From Verrucomicrobiota bacterium (lineage in GTDB: Bacteria; Auribacterota; JABMQX01; JAFGEW01), in the NCBI GenBank assembly GCA_016931415.1, contig JAFGEW010000004.1, forward strand, positions 1 to 34,152: a stretch of 34,152 bases of DNA, given 5' to 3'. Below, in pieces: positions 1-7,117 of this stretch. The stretch's first letter is position 1. Each line of letters begins with the position of its first letter. Under the pieces are notes generated by a model. It was not told the DNA's origin. It was given only the letters and a program-made list of their open reading frames with translations, and searched no databases. The position numbers and the translations under genes were made by a program.

Positions 1-157
1 GCAGGAACGAAGCGGCCGCTTCATCTCCGGCGGGCGCGGGGGCGCCCGCTCCACATCGGAGCTGGTGCCGGAAACGGATGGTTGTGCAGGCGCCACGCCC
101 AACGTGAACCGTGGCGGCAACGTCCGCGGCTCTGCTGGAAACGTCAACCATGACTGA
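1..157 (+). CDS. C-terminal end of an upstream protein (partial)
   Basis: An open frame enters from the left edge (codons in phase from base 2) and stops at TGA 155-157. The visible 51 residues form a Gly/Arg/Asn-rich low-complexity tail ending PNVNRGGNVRGSAGNVNHD. The next gene ends in a similar tail (PNVRSGGNV ... AGNVSGN), so the two are probably tandem paralogues or share a tail made from the same repeat. No domain can be named because the body lies outside the window. The stop is 12 bases before the next start, which suggests one operon. The frame is supported mainly by its resemblance to the neighbour's tail. Confidence 0.55.
   Translation, partial: QERSGRFISGGRGGARSTSELVPETDGCAGATPNVNRGGNVRGSAGNVNHD
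28..60 (+). repeat. GC-rich palindromic repeat, copy 1, inside coding tail
   Basis: This 33-bp stretch (CGGCGGGC ... CCCGCTCCACATCG) can fold on itself and matches 2758-2790 at 26 of 33 bases. Both copies lie in the last codons of adjacent genes, in the same reading frame, giving GRGGARSTS here and GPGATRPTS there. A palindromic element that entered an ancestor's 3' end would explain this. Confidence 0.55.
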
Positions 158-169
158 GGCTTGAGTCTG

Positions 170-2899
170 ATGAAAGCGCTGTGCACGGTTGTTGTTCTTG
201 TCCTGGCGTTGGCCGCACCTGGCATGGTGTTGGCCGCGACGACGATCTGGGTCGATGATGACGCGCCGAACGATCCAGGCCCGGGCGATCCGGCCGTGAG
301 TGATCCGCTCGAGGACGGCAGCGCGGCCCATCCGTTCGACGCCATCCAGGAAGGCATCGACGCGGCCGTGAATGACGACACGGTGCTCGTCAAGGACGGC
401 ACGTACACGGGGACGGGCAACCGCGACATCAGCTTCGCCGGCAAAGCGATCACGGTCACGAGCGAGAACGGCGCGGCCACCTGCATCATCGACTGCCAAG
501 GCTTGACAGCCGAGCCTCATCGTGGATTTGACTTCCAGTCGGGGGAGACTAGCGCCTCCGTCCTCAATGGGTTTGCGGTCATCAACGGGGCGGCGCAGGG
601 CCCCGGTGGCGGCATCCTCTGCGTGTTGGCCAGCCCAAGGATCTTGAACTGCTTGATCGCAAACAACTCCACCACCGATGAGGGGGGCGGAGTCGCCTGT
701 GCCGGTCCGTGCAATCCAACGATTGAGCGTTGCAGAATCAGCGGCAACTCGGCTGATTCGGGCGGAGGCATCAGCTGCACGACCATGTGCGACGCAACCA
801 TCACGAACTGCACGATCGCGGGCAACGAGTCGTGGCAAAGCGGCGGCGGCCTCTATTGCTTCGGCTCGACCACCACGACGATCAGCAGCTGCACGATCAG
901 CGGGAACCGGTGCTCCAACTCGTCGACCGGCCACGGAATCTTGTGCGATGAGAACGCCAGCGCGACCATGACCAACTGTCTTCTGTGGGGAAACACGGCG
1001 GGCAGTGGCACGCAGATCAGACTCTGGTCTTCCACGTCCCCATCCACGCTGATTGTCAGGTACAGCAACGTACAAGGCGGGGCCGCCGAGGCGTATGTCG
1101 CCGCCGGCTGCACGCTCGACCTGGACGGCACGAACATTGACGCCGACCCGCTCCTCGCGGCCGACGGCCATCTTACGGCCGGGTCGCCGTGCATCGACAG
1201 GTGTCCGACCGGCCCGGCGCACGACATTGACGCCGAAGCGCGGCCGGTGGACGTGCCGGGGATGGGCAGCGGCTGGAACACATACGACATCGGCTCTGAT
1301 GAGTTCGCGGACGCCGATAGCAACAGTTTCCCGGACTGGTGGGAGCTCACGTACTTCGGCTCGGCCACGGGCGCCGAGCAGAGCGTCGACGAGGAGCCGG
1401 ACGGTCTGACGAACTTCGAAGAGTACACACTCGGGACCGATCCAGTCCAGGCGGACACTGACGGTGACGGCCGCGCCGATGGCCAGGAGCTCGTCGACGG
1501 GACGAATCCGCTCCATGCGGACAACGTGGAGATGACCTACTACGTGAACGGCGACCCGCTTGTGGGGAGTGACACGTACGACGGCCTGGCTCCCTCGTAT
1601 GATGGGTTCCACGGTCCGAAGCTGACAATCCAGGCGGGCATTGACAGTGCGCCGGTCGAGCTGGACTACACGGTGTCGGTGGCGCCTGGCACATACACGG
1701 GCTCCGGGAACAAGGACCTTGATTTCGGGCACGGTCTCGCGGTGGGCACCAGGGAGATCGTTCTCCGAGCAGTGACCGGTGCTGAAGTCACGATCATCGA
1801 TTGTGAAGGCTCGGGGCGAGGCTTCCACTTCCACCGAGGAGAGACGACCGCGTCTGTTGTTGACGGCTTCGCGATCATTGAAGGACGTTACAGCTTCGGC
1901 GGAGGCATCCTCTGCGACCACGCCAGTCCGTTGATACGGAACTGCGTCATAGCGGGATGCTTCTCCCATCCTGTGGGCGGCGGCCTATTCCTGGCGGCGA
2001 GCAGCCCGACAATCGAGAACTGCCTCGTCGTTGACAACTCTGCAACCGCCGGGGGCGCCGGAATGGGATGCCTCGGATCCTGCAGCCCGACGATCTTCAG
2101 CTCGACCTTCGTCGGGAATTCGCCGGACGGGGTGGTTGGGGGCCTGGGGACTCTGACCATGTCGGACTGCATAGTCGCGGGCAACGTCAGCAGACAGCTC
2201 GTCGCGGGGACGGCCACCATTCGCAACTCGTGTATCCAGGATGGCACGGGCCAACCGTGGTTCGATCCGGTCACATGCATTGATGCGGATCCGTTGTTTG
2301 TGAGCGGGCCGCTGCACGACTACTACCTGAGCCAGACGGCGGCGGGGCAAGCAGTGACAAGCCCGTGTGTGGATGCGGGCAGCGATACAGCGGTGAACCT
2401 CGGGCTCGCGCAGTTGTCTACGCGCACGGACAGCATGTGGGACGACGGTATTGTCGACATGGGCTATCACGCCCCCTACGTTCTGGAGATCTCCTCGATC
2501 TCGCGCAGCGGTGACGATATCACGATACACTGGAATGCCCTGCCCAGCGCGAGCTACGTCGTCGGGTGGTCGGAGGACCACTTCGTGTGGAACGAGGTGC
2601 CTGTGGGCGCGGTCGAGGCATGGACGGATGTGGGCGTGTTGGCGGGCACGCCGACGGGCGCGCATCGCTATTACCGCGTGCGCGAGGACGTGGCGGCGCC
2701 AGCGCCAGGCGGTGCTGCGACAAGGACGACCGACGACGAGACTTTGAGGCGGGAGAACGGCGGGCCGGGGGCGACCCGCCCCACATCGCACGCGACGCGG
2801 CCGCCGCAGTCGATTGTCGGCCCGAATGTGCGCAGCGGCGGGAATGTCGCGCGGCGCGACGGCGCGTCGGGCGGGGCTGGGAACGTGTCGGGGAACTAA
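170..2899 (+). CDS. Secreted right-handed parallel beta-helix protein
   Basis: An exported protein of about 909 residues. ATG 170 is preferred to the in-frame TTG 161 because GAGG at 156-159 sits 10 bases before it. A signal peptide covers residues 1 to about 23 and ends VLAA. The body holds two duplicated beta-helix modules, about 35-340 and 460-770. Each opens with an IQ.GID segment and a GTYTG(T/S)GN motif, followed by repeated rungs of the type GGGI.C...P.I.NC.I.GN. Between them is a calcium-binding TSP3/EF-hand-like stretch, DTDGDGRADGQELVDGTNP. A fibronectin-III-like or jelly-roll segment follows at about 780-850, then a low-complexity tail. Such helices usually bind or cleave polysaccharides or act as surface structures, but no catalytic residues can be assigned. 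The family call is firm; the activity is unknown. Confidence 0.85.
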   Translation: MKALCTVVVLVLALAAPGMVLAATTIWVDDDAPNDPGPGDPAVSDPLEDGSAAHPFDAIQEGIDAAVNDDTVLVKDGTYTGTGNRDISFAGKAITVTSENGAATCIIDCQGLTAEPHRGFDFQSGETSASVLNGFAVINGAAQGPGGGILCVLASPRILNCLIANNSTTDEGGGVACAGPCNPTIERCRISGNSADSGGGISCTTMCDATITNCTIAGNESWQSGGGLYCFGSTTTTISSCTISGNRCSNSSTGHGILCDENASATMTNCLLWGNTAGSGTQIRLWSSTSPSTLIVRYSNVQGGAAEAYVAAGCTLDLDGTNIDADPLLAADGHLTAGSPCIDRCPTGPAHDIDAEARPVDVPGMGSGWNTYDIGSDEFADADSNSFPDWWELTYFGSATGAEQSVDEEPDGLTNFEEYTLGTDPVQADTDGDGRADGQELVDGTNPLHADNVEMTYYVNGDPLVGSDTYDGLAPSYDGFHGPKLTIQAGIDSAPVELDYTVSVAPGTYTGSGNKDLDFGHGLAVGTREIVLRAVTGAEVTIIDCEGSGRGFHFHRGETTASVVDGFAIIEGRYSFGGGILCDHASPLIRNCVIAGCFSHPVGGGLFLAASSPTIENCLVVDNSATAGGAGMGCLGSCSPTIFSSTFVGNSPDGVVGGLGTLTMSDCIVAGNVSRQLVAGTATIRNSCIQDGTGQPWFDPVTCIDADPLFVSGPLHDYYLSQTAAGQAVTSPCVDAGSDTAVNLGLAQLSTRTDSMWDDGIVDMGYHAPYVLEISSISRSGDDITIHWNALPSASYVVGWSEDHFVWNEVPVGAVEAWTDVGVLAGTPTGAHRYYRVREDVAAPAPGGAATRTTDDETLRRENGGPGATRPTSHATRPPQSIVGPNVRSGGNVARRDGASGGAGNVSGN
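2758..2790 (+). repeat. GC-rich palindromic repeat, copy 2, inside coding tail
   Basis: Second copy of the 33-bp palindromic sequence at 28-60 (26 of 33 identical). It lies within the C-terminal codons of the beta-helix gene and encodes part of its Gly/Arg-rich tail. Confidence 0.55.
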
Positions 2900-3112
2900 C
2901 CACCGATCTCCACGGATGGCACAGATCAGCACGGGTTCTTCTTGGACAGGATCGACAGGATTGCTCGGATGAGGAGAATCAGGTCCATCCTGTTGATCCT
3001 GTCAATCCTGTCAACTCTGTCTACTCCCCTCCTCGTGCTGGTCGTCATGTCCACTCGTCTTGGTTCTGCTGGTCTGCGCCGATCTGTGTTGATCTCTGCG
3101 ATCTGTGGCTGG
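2898..3112 (+). repeat. Intergenic ATCCTGTCA-type inverted repeat block
   Basis: The gap between the beta-helix gene and the next gene is mostly repeat. Bases 2944-2962 read GGACAGGATCGACAGGATT. Bases 2987-3012 hold three near-identical 9-bp units (ATCCTGTTG, ATCCTGTCA, ATCCTGTC) in inverted orientation to it. An outer pair, CACAGATCAGCAC near 2921 and GATCTGTG near 3080-3108, is also inverted. The whole could form a long imperfect hairpin. This type of intergenic repeat is familiar from PVC genomes (general knowledge). No gene is supported in it. Confidence 0.75.
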
Positions 3113-3169
3113 ACCGGCCAGTGGAAAACGGTGGTTGATTCCGGCTGGGGGGTCGGCTAGCATCTCGGT

Positions 3170-3922
3170 ATGGCGACGATTGATGATCTGAATGTGGTGT
3201 CGGTCCAGGGGGCGTTCTTCGTCCGGGATCTCGACCTTTCGAGTCCGCTCGCGCTGGCACAGGGCTTGAACAGCGCGTGCGGCAATCTGTTCGACGGGCC
3301 GCCGGCCGTGCTGCCGGTGCCGCCCGCGGGTCAGGCCGGGCCGCAGCAGGCGGGCACGGTGCCGGGCCCGAACGTCCCGCCGAACGTGCCGATCATTGTG
3401 CTCAAGACGCGCGATGAGCAGCAGAACCTGAACGTGGCGCGCGAGCGGATTGACTACCGGCGTTTTTTCCGCGGCGGACCGTCGGTGGCGTTGCCGAAGG
3501 TGTGGGGCGCATGCGATGTGATCCTCGGGCAGATCGGCGAATACCTGACCGTCAAGCAGCCGGCGACGGTGTGGCGGCTGGGATTTGTCGTGCAGTTTTT
3601 CGCCAAGCTGGAGTACAGCGCCAACGTGCACCTGGCGGGCGCCTACCTGCGCAACGGGGTGCTCGAGGGGGCCGCCGACCTGCAGATCAACGCACTGCAC
3701 CGCACGAGCGTGGCCGACATCCCGGCCAACCGATGGATCCGCCTCAAGCCGGTGCGCAATAAGCAGAATCCCGCCGACGATTCGGCCATGATCGCCGAGA
3801 TCGATATCAACACGCCCGCCGACCAGCCGGCCGAGTTCTCGCAGGAAGAGATCGAGGACTTCTTCGGCGGCGCGTACGACCACCTGCGCACGCACGCGGT
3901 CGAGCAGATCATCCTGCCGTAG
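3170..3922 (+). CDS. Conserved-looking hypothetical protein, 250 aa
   Basis: I do not recognise this family. The reading frame is clean, has the codon bias of its neighbours and starts at ATG 3170, though without a good ribosome binding site. No signal peptide or membrane segment is visible. Residues 45-75 are Pro/Gly-rich (a linker). The C-terminal half looks like an alpha/beta domain with alternating beta strands: a WRLGFVVQFFAKLEY segment, a RTSVADIPANRWIRLKPVRN segment, and DSAMIAEIDINTPADQP. It ends in an acidic helix (SQEEIEDFFGGAYDHLR). The layout resembles that of small cytoplasmic proteins of unknown function with a C-terminal sheet, but I assign none. Neighbouring genes give no functional hint because repeats separate it on both sides. 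Confidence 0.7.
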   Translation: MATIDDLNVVSVQGAFFVRDLDLSSPLALAQGLNSACGNLFDGPPAVLPVPPAGQAGPQQAGTVPGPNVPPNVPIIVLKTRDEQQNLNVARERIDYRRFFRGGPSVALPKVWGACDVILGQIGEYLTVKQPATVWRLGFVVQFFAKLEYSANVHLAGAYLRNGVLEGAADLQINALHRTSVADIPANRWIRLKPVRNKQNPADDSAMIAEIDINTPADQPAEFSQEEIEDFFGGAYDHLRTHAVEQIILP

Positions 3923-3962
3923 GCTTCTGCGCCCTTCCCCACTCACGCCTGAGGCAGTCGGC

Positions 3963-4226
3963 TATGCAAGCCTTTCAGGCTATTGGCGGGGGTGGTGTGC
4001 CTCTGTCCCCAGGGCGCTGCCCTGGGCTTTCCTACAGAGCCCCTTCGGGGCAATCACAATGGGACAGACAACAGGACCCTCGACGAGCAGTTGGGTATGC
4101 AAGCCTTTCAGGCTATTGGTGGGGGTGGTGTGCTTCTTCCCCCAGGGCGTTGCCCTGGGCTTTCCTACAGAGCCCCTTCGGGGTAATCACAATGGGGAAA
4201 AGGATGGGATCCTCGACGAGCATTAT
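3963..4226 (+). repeat. 133-bp tandem repeat of a two-hairpin module (2 copies)
   Basis: Two head-to-tail copies begin at 3963 and 4096 (period 133) with TATGCAAGCCTTTCAGGC. Each contains a strong stem (CCCAGGGC-GCT/GTT-GCCCTGGG), then a 14-nt spacer, then a short stem (GCCCC-TTC-GGGGC), and ends near CCTCGACGAGCA. Several frames stay open through it, but the amino-acid sequence simply repeats and has no plausible start signal. The remaining bases to 4492 show no gene, apart from the ribosome binding site of the next one. Confidence 0.85.
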
Positions 4227-4492
4227 GGGTCGTGGTCTGTTTCGGGCGTGGCGGCGGCGCGGGCTTCTTGTTCGCGGTGGGCGGTGCGGATGGTTTCGGC
4301 GCGGGCGCGGAGTCTACAGGCGGCGGCACGGACGTGTGTGTTGGATTTCGCCTCAAGTCGGGGCAGGTTTTGCCGATAGGTCACGTGGGGGTACTGGTTG
4401 CGCGGCCGAAGTGTGGCCGGGTTGCGGGACTTACGGGTCCAGCGGCCTGGCGGCGAAACTTCGGTTTTTTTGTGCAACATGGAGGTTTGGGC

Positions 4493-4984
4493 ATGAAGCA
4501 GATTACTCTGCTCTGCCTGGGTGTCCTGATGGCGGCAGCGGCTGGGTGCGGTCAGGACAAGACATCGAACGTGCAGGCGACGCCGGCCGATCCGCCGGTG
4601 GCGAAGGGGCTCGAGGTTCTCTCGCCAAGTGACCAGTCGGTCGTACTCATTGATGGGATCGATCGGCCGGGCAGGCTGGTGGCGACGCTGCGGTGGCCGG
4701 GGTCGGACTCGAGGGTGACGGCGTTTTTCCGCAACGGGACTCCGGATAACCGCGGGTGGCTCAAGGCGCGCAGTCCGATGACGACGACGACGGTGGTGAC
4801 GCAAGCCGACGTGGACGACGGCGCGGGCTGGACGCTCAACATCGAGAACTCGTCGTGCTGCCGGCTGGTGATGGTGCGGTACACGGTGAAGTTCGTGCCG
4901 GACGAGGCACCGGCAACGGGCGAGTCGGTCGCGATGGCCGGCGGGGCAATAGCCTCGCCGGGCAAGGCGTTGGCTCTACGGTGA
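4493..4984 (+). CDS. Small lipoprotein, family member 1
   Basis: A 163-residue protein starting at ATG 4493, with GGAGG at 4481-4485 seven bases upstream. This rejects longer in-frame starts, which would begin inside the repeat region. The N-terminus is a lipoprotein signal (MKQITLLCLG ... AAAAGC, acylated Cys about residue 19). The mature part is a predicted all-beta domain with the pattern DRPGRLVATLRW ... GAGWTLNIEN ... RYTVKFVPDE. The two lipoproteins at 5376 and 5904 share the same layout (PGTLRGVI.WSG ... GT.W.. ... VSVQFEVTFE), so these are three diverged paralogues. The pattern recalls the beta-sandwich of pre-peptidase C-terminal (PPC) domains, but that is inference. Role unknown; an envelope location is expected. 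Confidence 0.8.
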   Translation: MKQITLLCLGVLMAAAAGCGQDKTSNVQATPADPPVAKGLEVLSPSDQSVVLIDGIDRPGRLVATLRWPGSDSRVTAFFRNGTPDNRGWLKARSPMTTTTVVTQADVDDGAGWTLNIENSSCCRLVMVRYTVKFVPDEAPATGESVAMAGGAIASPGKALALR

Positions 4985-5173
4985 GCAAAGGGCACCATCT
5001 GCGCGCGACGTGACGGCTTTCCATGCAGGCTCTTCGGGCAACAGACACATCCTTGCTCTGCCTTGTCACCTAGGGTTGGCGCGTGCGGAAGGACGCGCCG
5101 GCTCTGGGCCGTTCTATGATGGCCCTTCCGGGCGTAGCTGCGTGTTGCTTCGGGACGCAGGTGCGTGTTCGGC

Positions 5174-5323
5174 TTTGGAGTGCAGCTCCGCATTTTGCTT
5201 GACTGGGCGGGCGCAACTCTTGCTGTGCCTCGTCATCCAGGGCTGGTCCATGTGCCCCCTTGGGGCGGAGCCATGTGTCTGGCCTTGGGGGCGTGGCTCC
5301 CCATTTTGCTTGACTGGGCGGGC
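5174..5323 (+). repeat. Hairpin plus 22-bp direct repeats in the 4985-5375 gap
   Basis: The 22-bp sequence at 5191-5212 recurs exactly at 5302-5323, 111 bp on (it begins CATTTTGCTTGAC and ends GGGCGGGC). Each copy is preceded by a different small hairpin: GGAG-TGCA-GCTCC before the first, GGGG-GCGTGG-CTCCCC before the second. The rest of the 4985-5375 gap also holds GC-rich palindromic bits (near 5085-5130 and 5250-5270) and no supported gene other than the next start signals. Confidence 0.7.
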
Positions 5324-5375
5324 CTGTGGGCCGAGGATTGAACAACGGCTTGTGTATGTGAGAGGAGGTCCTCAG

Positions 5376-5771
5376 ATGGCGAGAGTCTTCTGCGTGAGTG
5401 TTCTGATCGTCGGCGCGCTGGTTTCGATCGGTGGCTGCGACGGCGATAGCAGCAGCGGGTCGCTGCTGGCCCAGGGAACGGCCACCGTGACCTCCAGCAG
5501 CACCGTGCTGGCAACGCTCAACATCGATCAGCCCGGCACGCTGCGTGGCGTGATCGTGTGGTCGGGCGCCCCGACGGAACTGGCGATTGGGTTCAAACAT
5601 GTCGCGTCCGCAACCACCGTGGGCATGGCGCTGGGTTCGTCGCCGACAAGCTCAACGGTGGCGGTGACCTCGGCGCGCGTGGCTGCTGGAACGCAATGGG
5701 AGGTCCTGGCGGCGGCACCAAGCGGCCCGGCCGTCAGCGTGCAGTTCGAGGTGACTTTCGAGGCGGACTGA
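5376..5771 (+). CDS. Small lipoprotein, family member 2
   Basis: A 131-residue lipoprotein. ATG 5376 follows AGGAGG at 5363-5368 with a 7-base gap, so longer frames upstream are not coding. The signal ends in a lipobox, VSIGGC, with acylated Cys about residue 21. A Ser/Gly-rich spacer (DGDSSSGSLLAQGT) leads to a beta-rich domain: VLATLNIDQPGTLRGVIVWS, an IGFKHV segment, STVAVTSARVAAGTQWEV and a final VSVQFEVTFEAD. It is closely related to the protein at 5904 and more distantly to that at 4493. Function unknown; probably an envelope-anchored small beta-sandwich. Confidence 0.82.
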   Translation: MARVFCVSVLIVGALVSIGGCDGDSSSGSLLAQGTATVTSSSTVLATLNIDQPGTLRGVIVWSGAPTELAIGFKHVASATTVGMALGSSPTSSTVAVTSARVAAGTQWEVLAAAPSGPAVSVQFEVTFEAD

Positions 5772-5903
5772 GCGCGACTGCGGGACTGCCGCTGGCTGTC
5801 TGAACGGGTGGTCCTGAGCACACGGGTTGATCCGCATTCAGTTGAGGTCGGCGCGCCCCGATGATTGGCGCATCGTCGGCCGCACATCAGAGGAGTTCAT
5901 CGA

Positions 5904-6311
5904 ATGAGATCTATCGGTCTTTGTGTTCTTCTGCTCACCGCACTGGCCGCCGTCGGCGGCTGCGACAGCGATAGCAGCAGCGGTTCTTTGCTGGCCCAGG
6001 GAACCACCTCTGTACCAGCCGGCGATGCCGTACTGGCGACCGTGACCGTTACCGAGCCCGGGACGCTGCGCGGCGTGATCACGTGGTCGGGTGATCCGAC
6101 GGAGATGGAGATGGGGTTCAAGCATGTGACACCGGGAACCATGATCGGGATCAGCTTTGGCTCCCCGCCGATCACTTCGACGGTGGCGGTAACCTCGGCG
6201 CGTGTGGCCGCGGGGACGGAGTGGCAGTTGCTCGTCGGCCACGGCAGCGCGACCACCGTGAGCGTGCAGTTCGAGGTCACATTCGAACCGGATTGCCCGA
6301 CGTGTCCGTAG
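5904..6311 (+). CDS. Small lipoprotein, family member 3
   Basis: A 135-residue lipoprotein starting at ATG 5904, with AGGAG at 5891-5895 eight bases upstream. The lipobox is AAVGGC (Cys about residue 20), followed by the same SSSGSLLAQGT spacer as its upstream neighbour. The domain repeats PGTLRGVITWSGDPTE, an MGFKHV segment, STVAVTSARVAAGTEWQ and VSVQFEVTFE. It adds a short CPTCP end, so two cysteines could form a disulphide. The gap from the preceding paralogue is 132 bases with no terminator seen, so the two may be co-transcribed. A recent tandem duplication is likely. Confidence 0.82.
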   Translation: MRSIGLCVLLLTALAAVGGCDSDSSSGSLLAQGTTSVPAGDAVLATVTVTEPGTLRGVITWSGDPTEMEMGFKHVTPGTMIGISFGSPPITSTVAVTSARVAAGTEWQLLVGHGSATTVSVQFEVTFEPDCPTCP

Positions 6312-6335
6312 CGGCCGATCTCGGTCCGACGCGCC

Positions 6336-6364
6336 TTGACATGCTGCATCGTCGTCGTTAGGGT
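6336..6364 (+). promoter_or_regulatory. Possible sigma70 promoter for nrfHA
   Basis: A perfect TTGACA at 6336-6341 is followed 17 bases later by TAGGGT (6359-6364), a weak -10 match. It lies about 90 bases before the nrfH start. A better-looking TATGCT at 6364-6369 has too long a spacer (22). Confidence 0.35.
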
Positions 6365-6454
6365 ATGCTCGTACCGTGTGAGGTGCTGCATTTTCTTCCC
6401 CTGCCGTGGGCGCTGGACTTCATCTCGGATCAGCCGTGATTGAGCGGAGGGTTG

Positions 6455-7102
6455 ATGGGACCTCCCAACGGGCAGCAGGCGAATGGCCGCACACGGCGCC
6501 CGATCTGGGCGCGTGTGGCGCTTCTGGCGCCGCCACCGCGGTGGCGAATGCCGGTGGCGATTGCGCTCGGGGTATTCGCCGGCGTCGTGCTGCTGCTGGT
6601 CCACACGTCGCGCGCGACCTCCTACCTCTCCGACAAGCCCGAAGTCTGCATCAACTGCCACGTGATGGAGCCGGAGTGTGCCGGGTGGACGCACGGCAGC
6701 CATCACACCGCGGCGACATGTTCGGACTGCCATCTGCCACACGACAATCTTGTCCACAAGTACATCGTCAAGGGGCGACTGGGCACGTGGCACGCGTGGG
6801 TGTTCACGTGGAATACACAGCCTCAGGCGATCCGGCCGCACGCGCTGAGCGTCAATACCGTGCAGGCGAACTGCATTCGGTGTCACGATATGGTGGTGAA
6901 CAGCACGCGGCTCGTCGAGCGGCCGGAGCATGCGTCGTGGGCGGAATCGGATGCGCTGTGTGCGCGCTGCCACCGCGACGTGGGGCACGGGCACATGAAC
7001 AGCCTCGCATCGGGCCGGGTGACGCTCGCGCCGAAGACGGCTCTGCGCGTGCCGGCGTGGTTGCGGGAGATCATTTACTCGGAACGGGACCGGGCCGAGT
7101 AA
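6455..7102 (+). CDS. nrfH: NrfH, quinol-oxidising tetraheme subunit of cytochrome c nitrite reductase
   Basis: A NapC/NirT-family cytochrome of about 215 residues that would take electrons from menaquinol and pass them to NrfA on the outer face of the membrane. One N-terminal membrane segment (about residues 32-50) is followed by four CxxCH heme motifs: CINCH 65-69, CSDCH 89-93, CIRCH 140-144 and CARCH 169-173. The Met of CINCHVME is where NrfH proteins have the heme-1 ligand. ATG 6455 is chosen; GGAGG (6446-6450) is only 4 bases away, so the upstream TTG 6440 cannot be excluded. nrfA follows after 15 bases, the usual nrfHA order. No heme-lyase or maturation gene lies nearby. Confidence 0.93.
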   Translation: MGPPNGQQANGRTRRPIWARVALLAPPPRWRMPVAIALGVFAGVVLLLVHTSRATSYLSDKPEVCINCHVMEPECAGWTHGSHHTAATCSDCHLPHDNLVHKYIVKGRLGTWHAWVFTWNTQPQAIRPHALSVNTVQANCIRCHDMVVNSTRLVERPEHASWAESDALCARCHRDVGHGHMNSLASGRVTLAPKTALRVPAWLREIIYSERDRAE

Positions 7103-7117
7103 AGCGGAGGGGCTGAG

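Noticed and set aside
3963-4492. Open frames running through the 133-bp repeats into the first lipoprotein
   Set aside because: The translations only mirror the DNA repeat, and the real start at 4493 has a strong ribosome binding site.
6364-6369. TATGCT as the -10 box of the nrf promoter
   Set aside because: The spacer from TTGACA would be 22 bases, outside the usable range, so the weaker TAGGGT was listed instead at low confidence.
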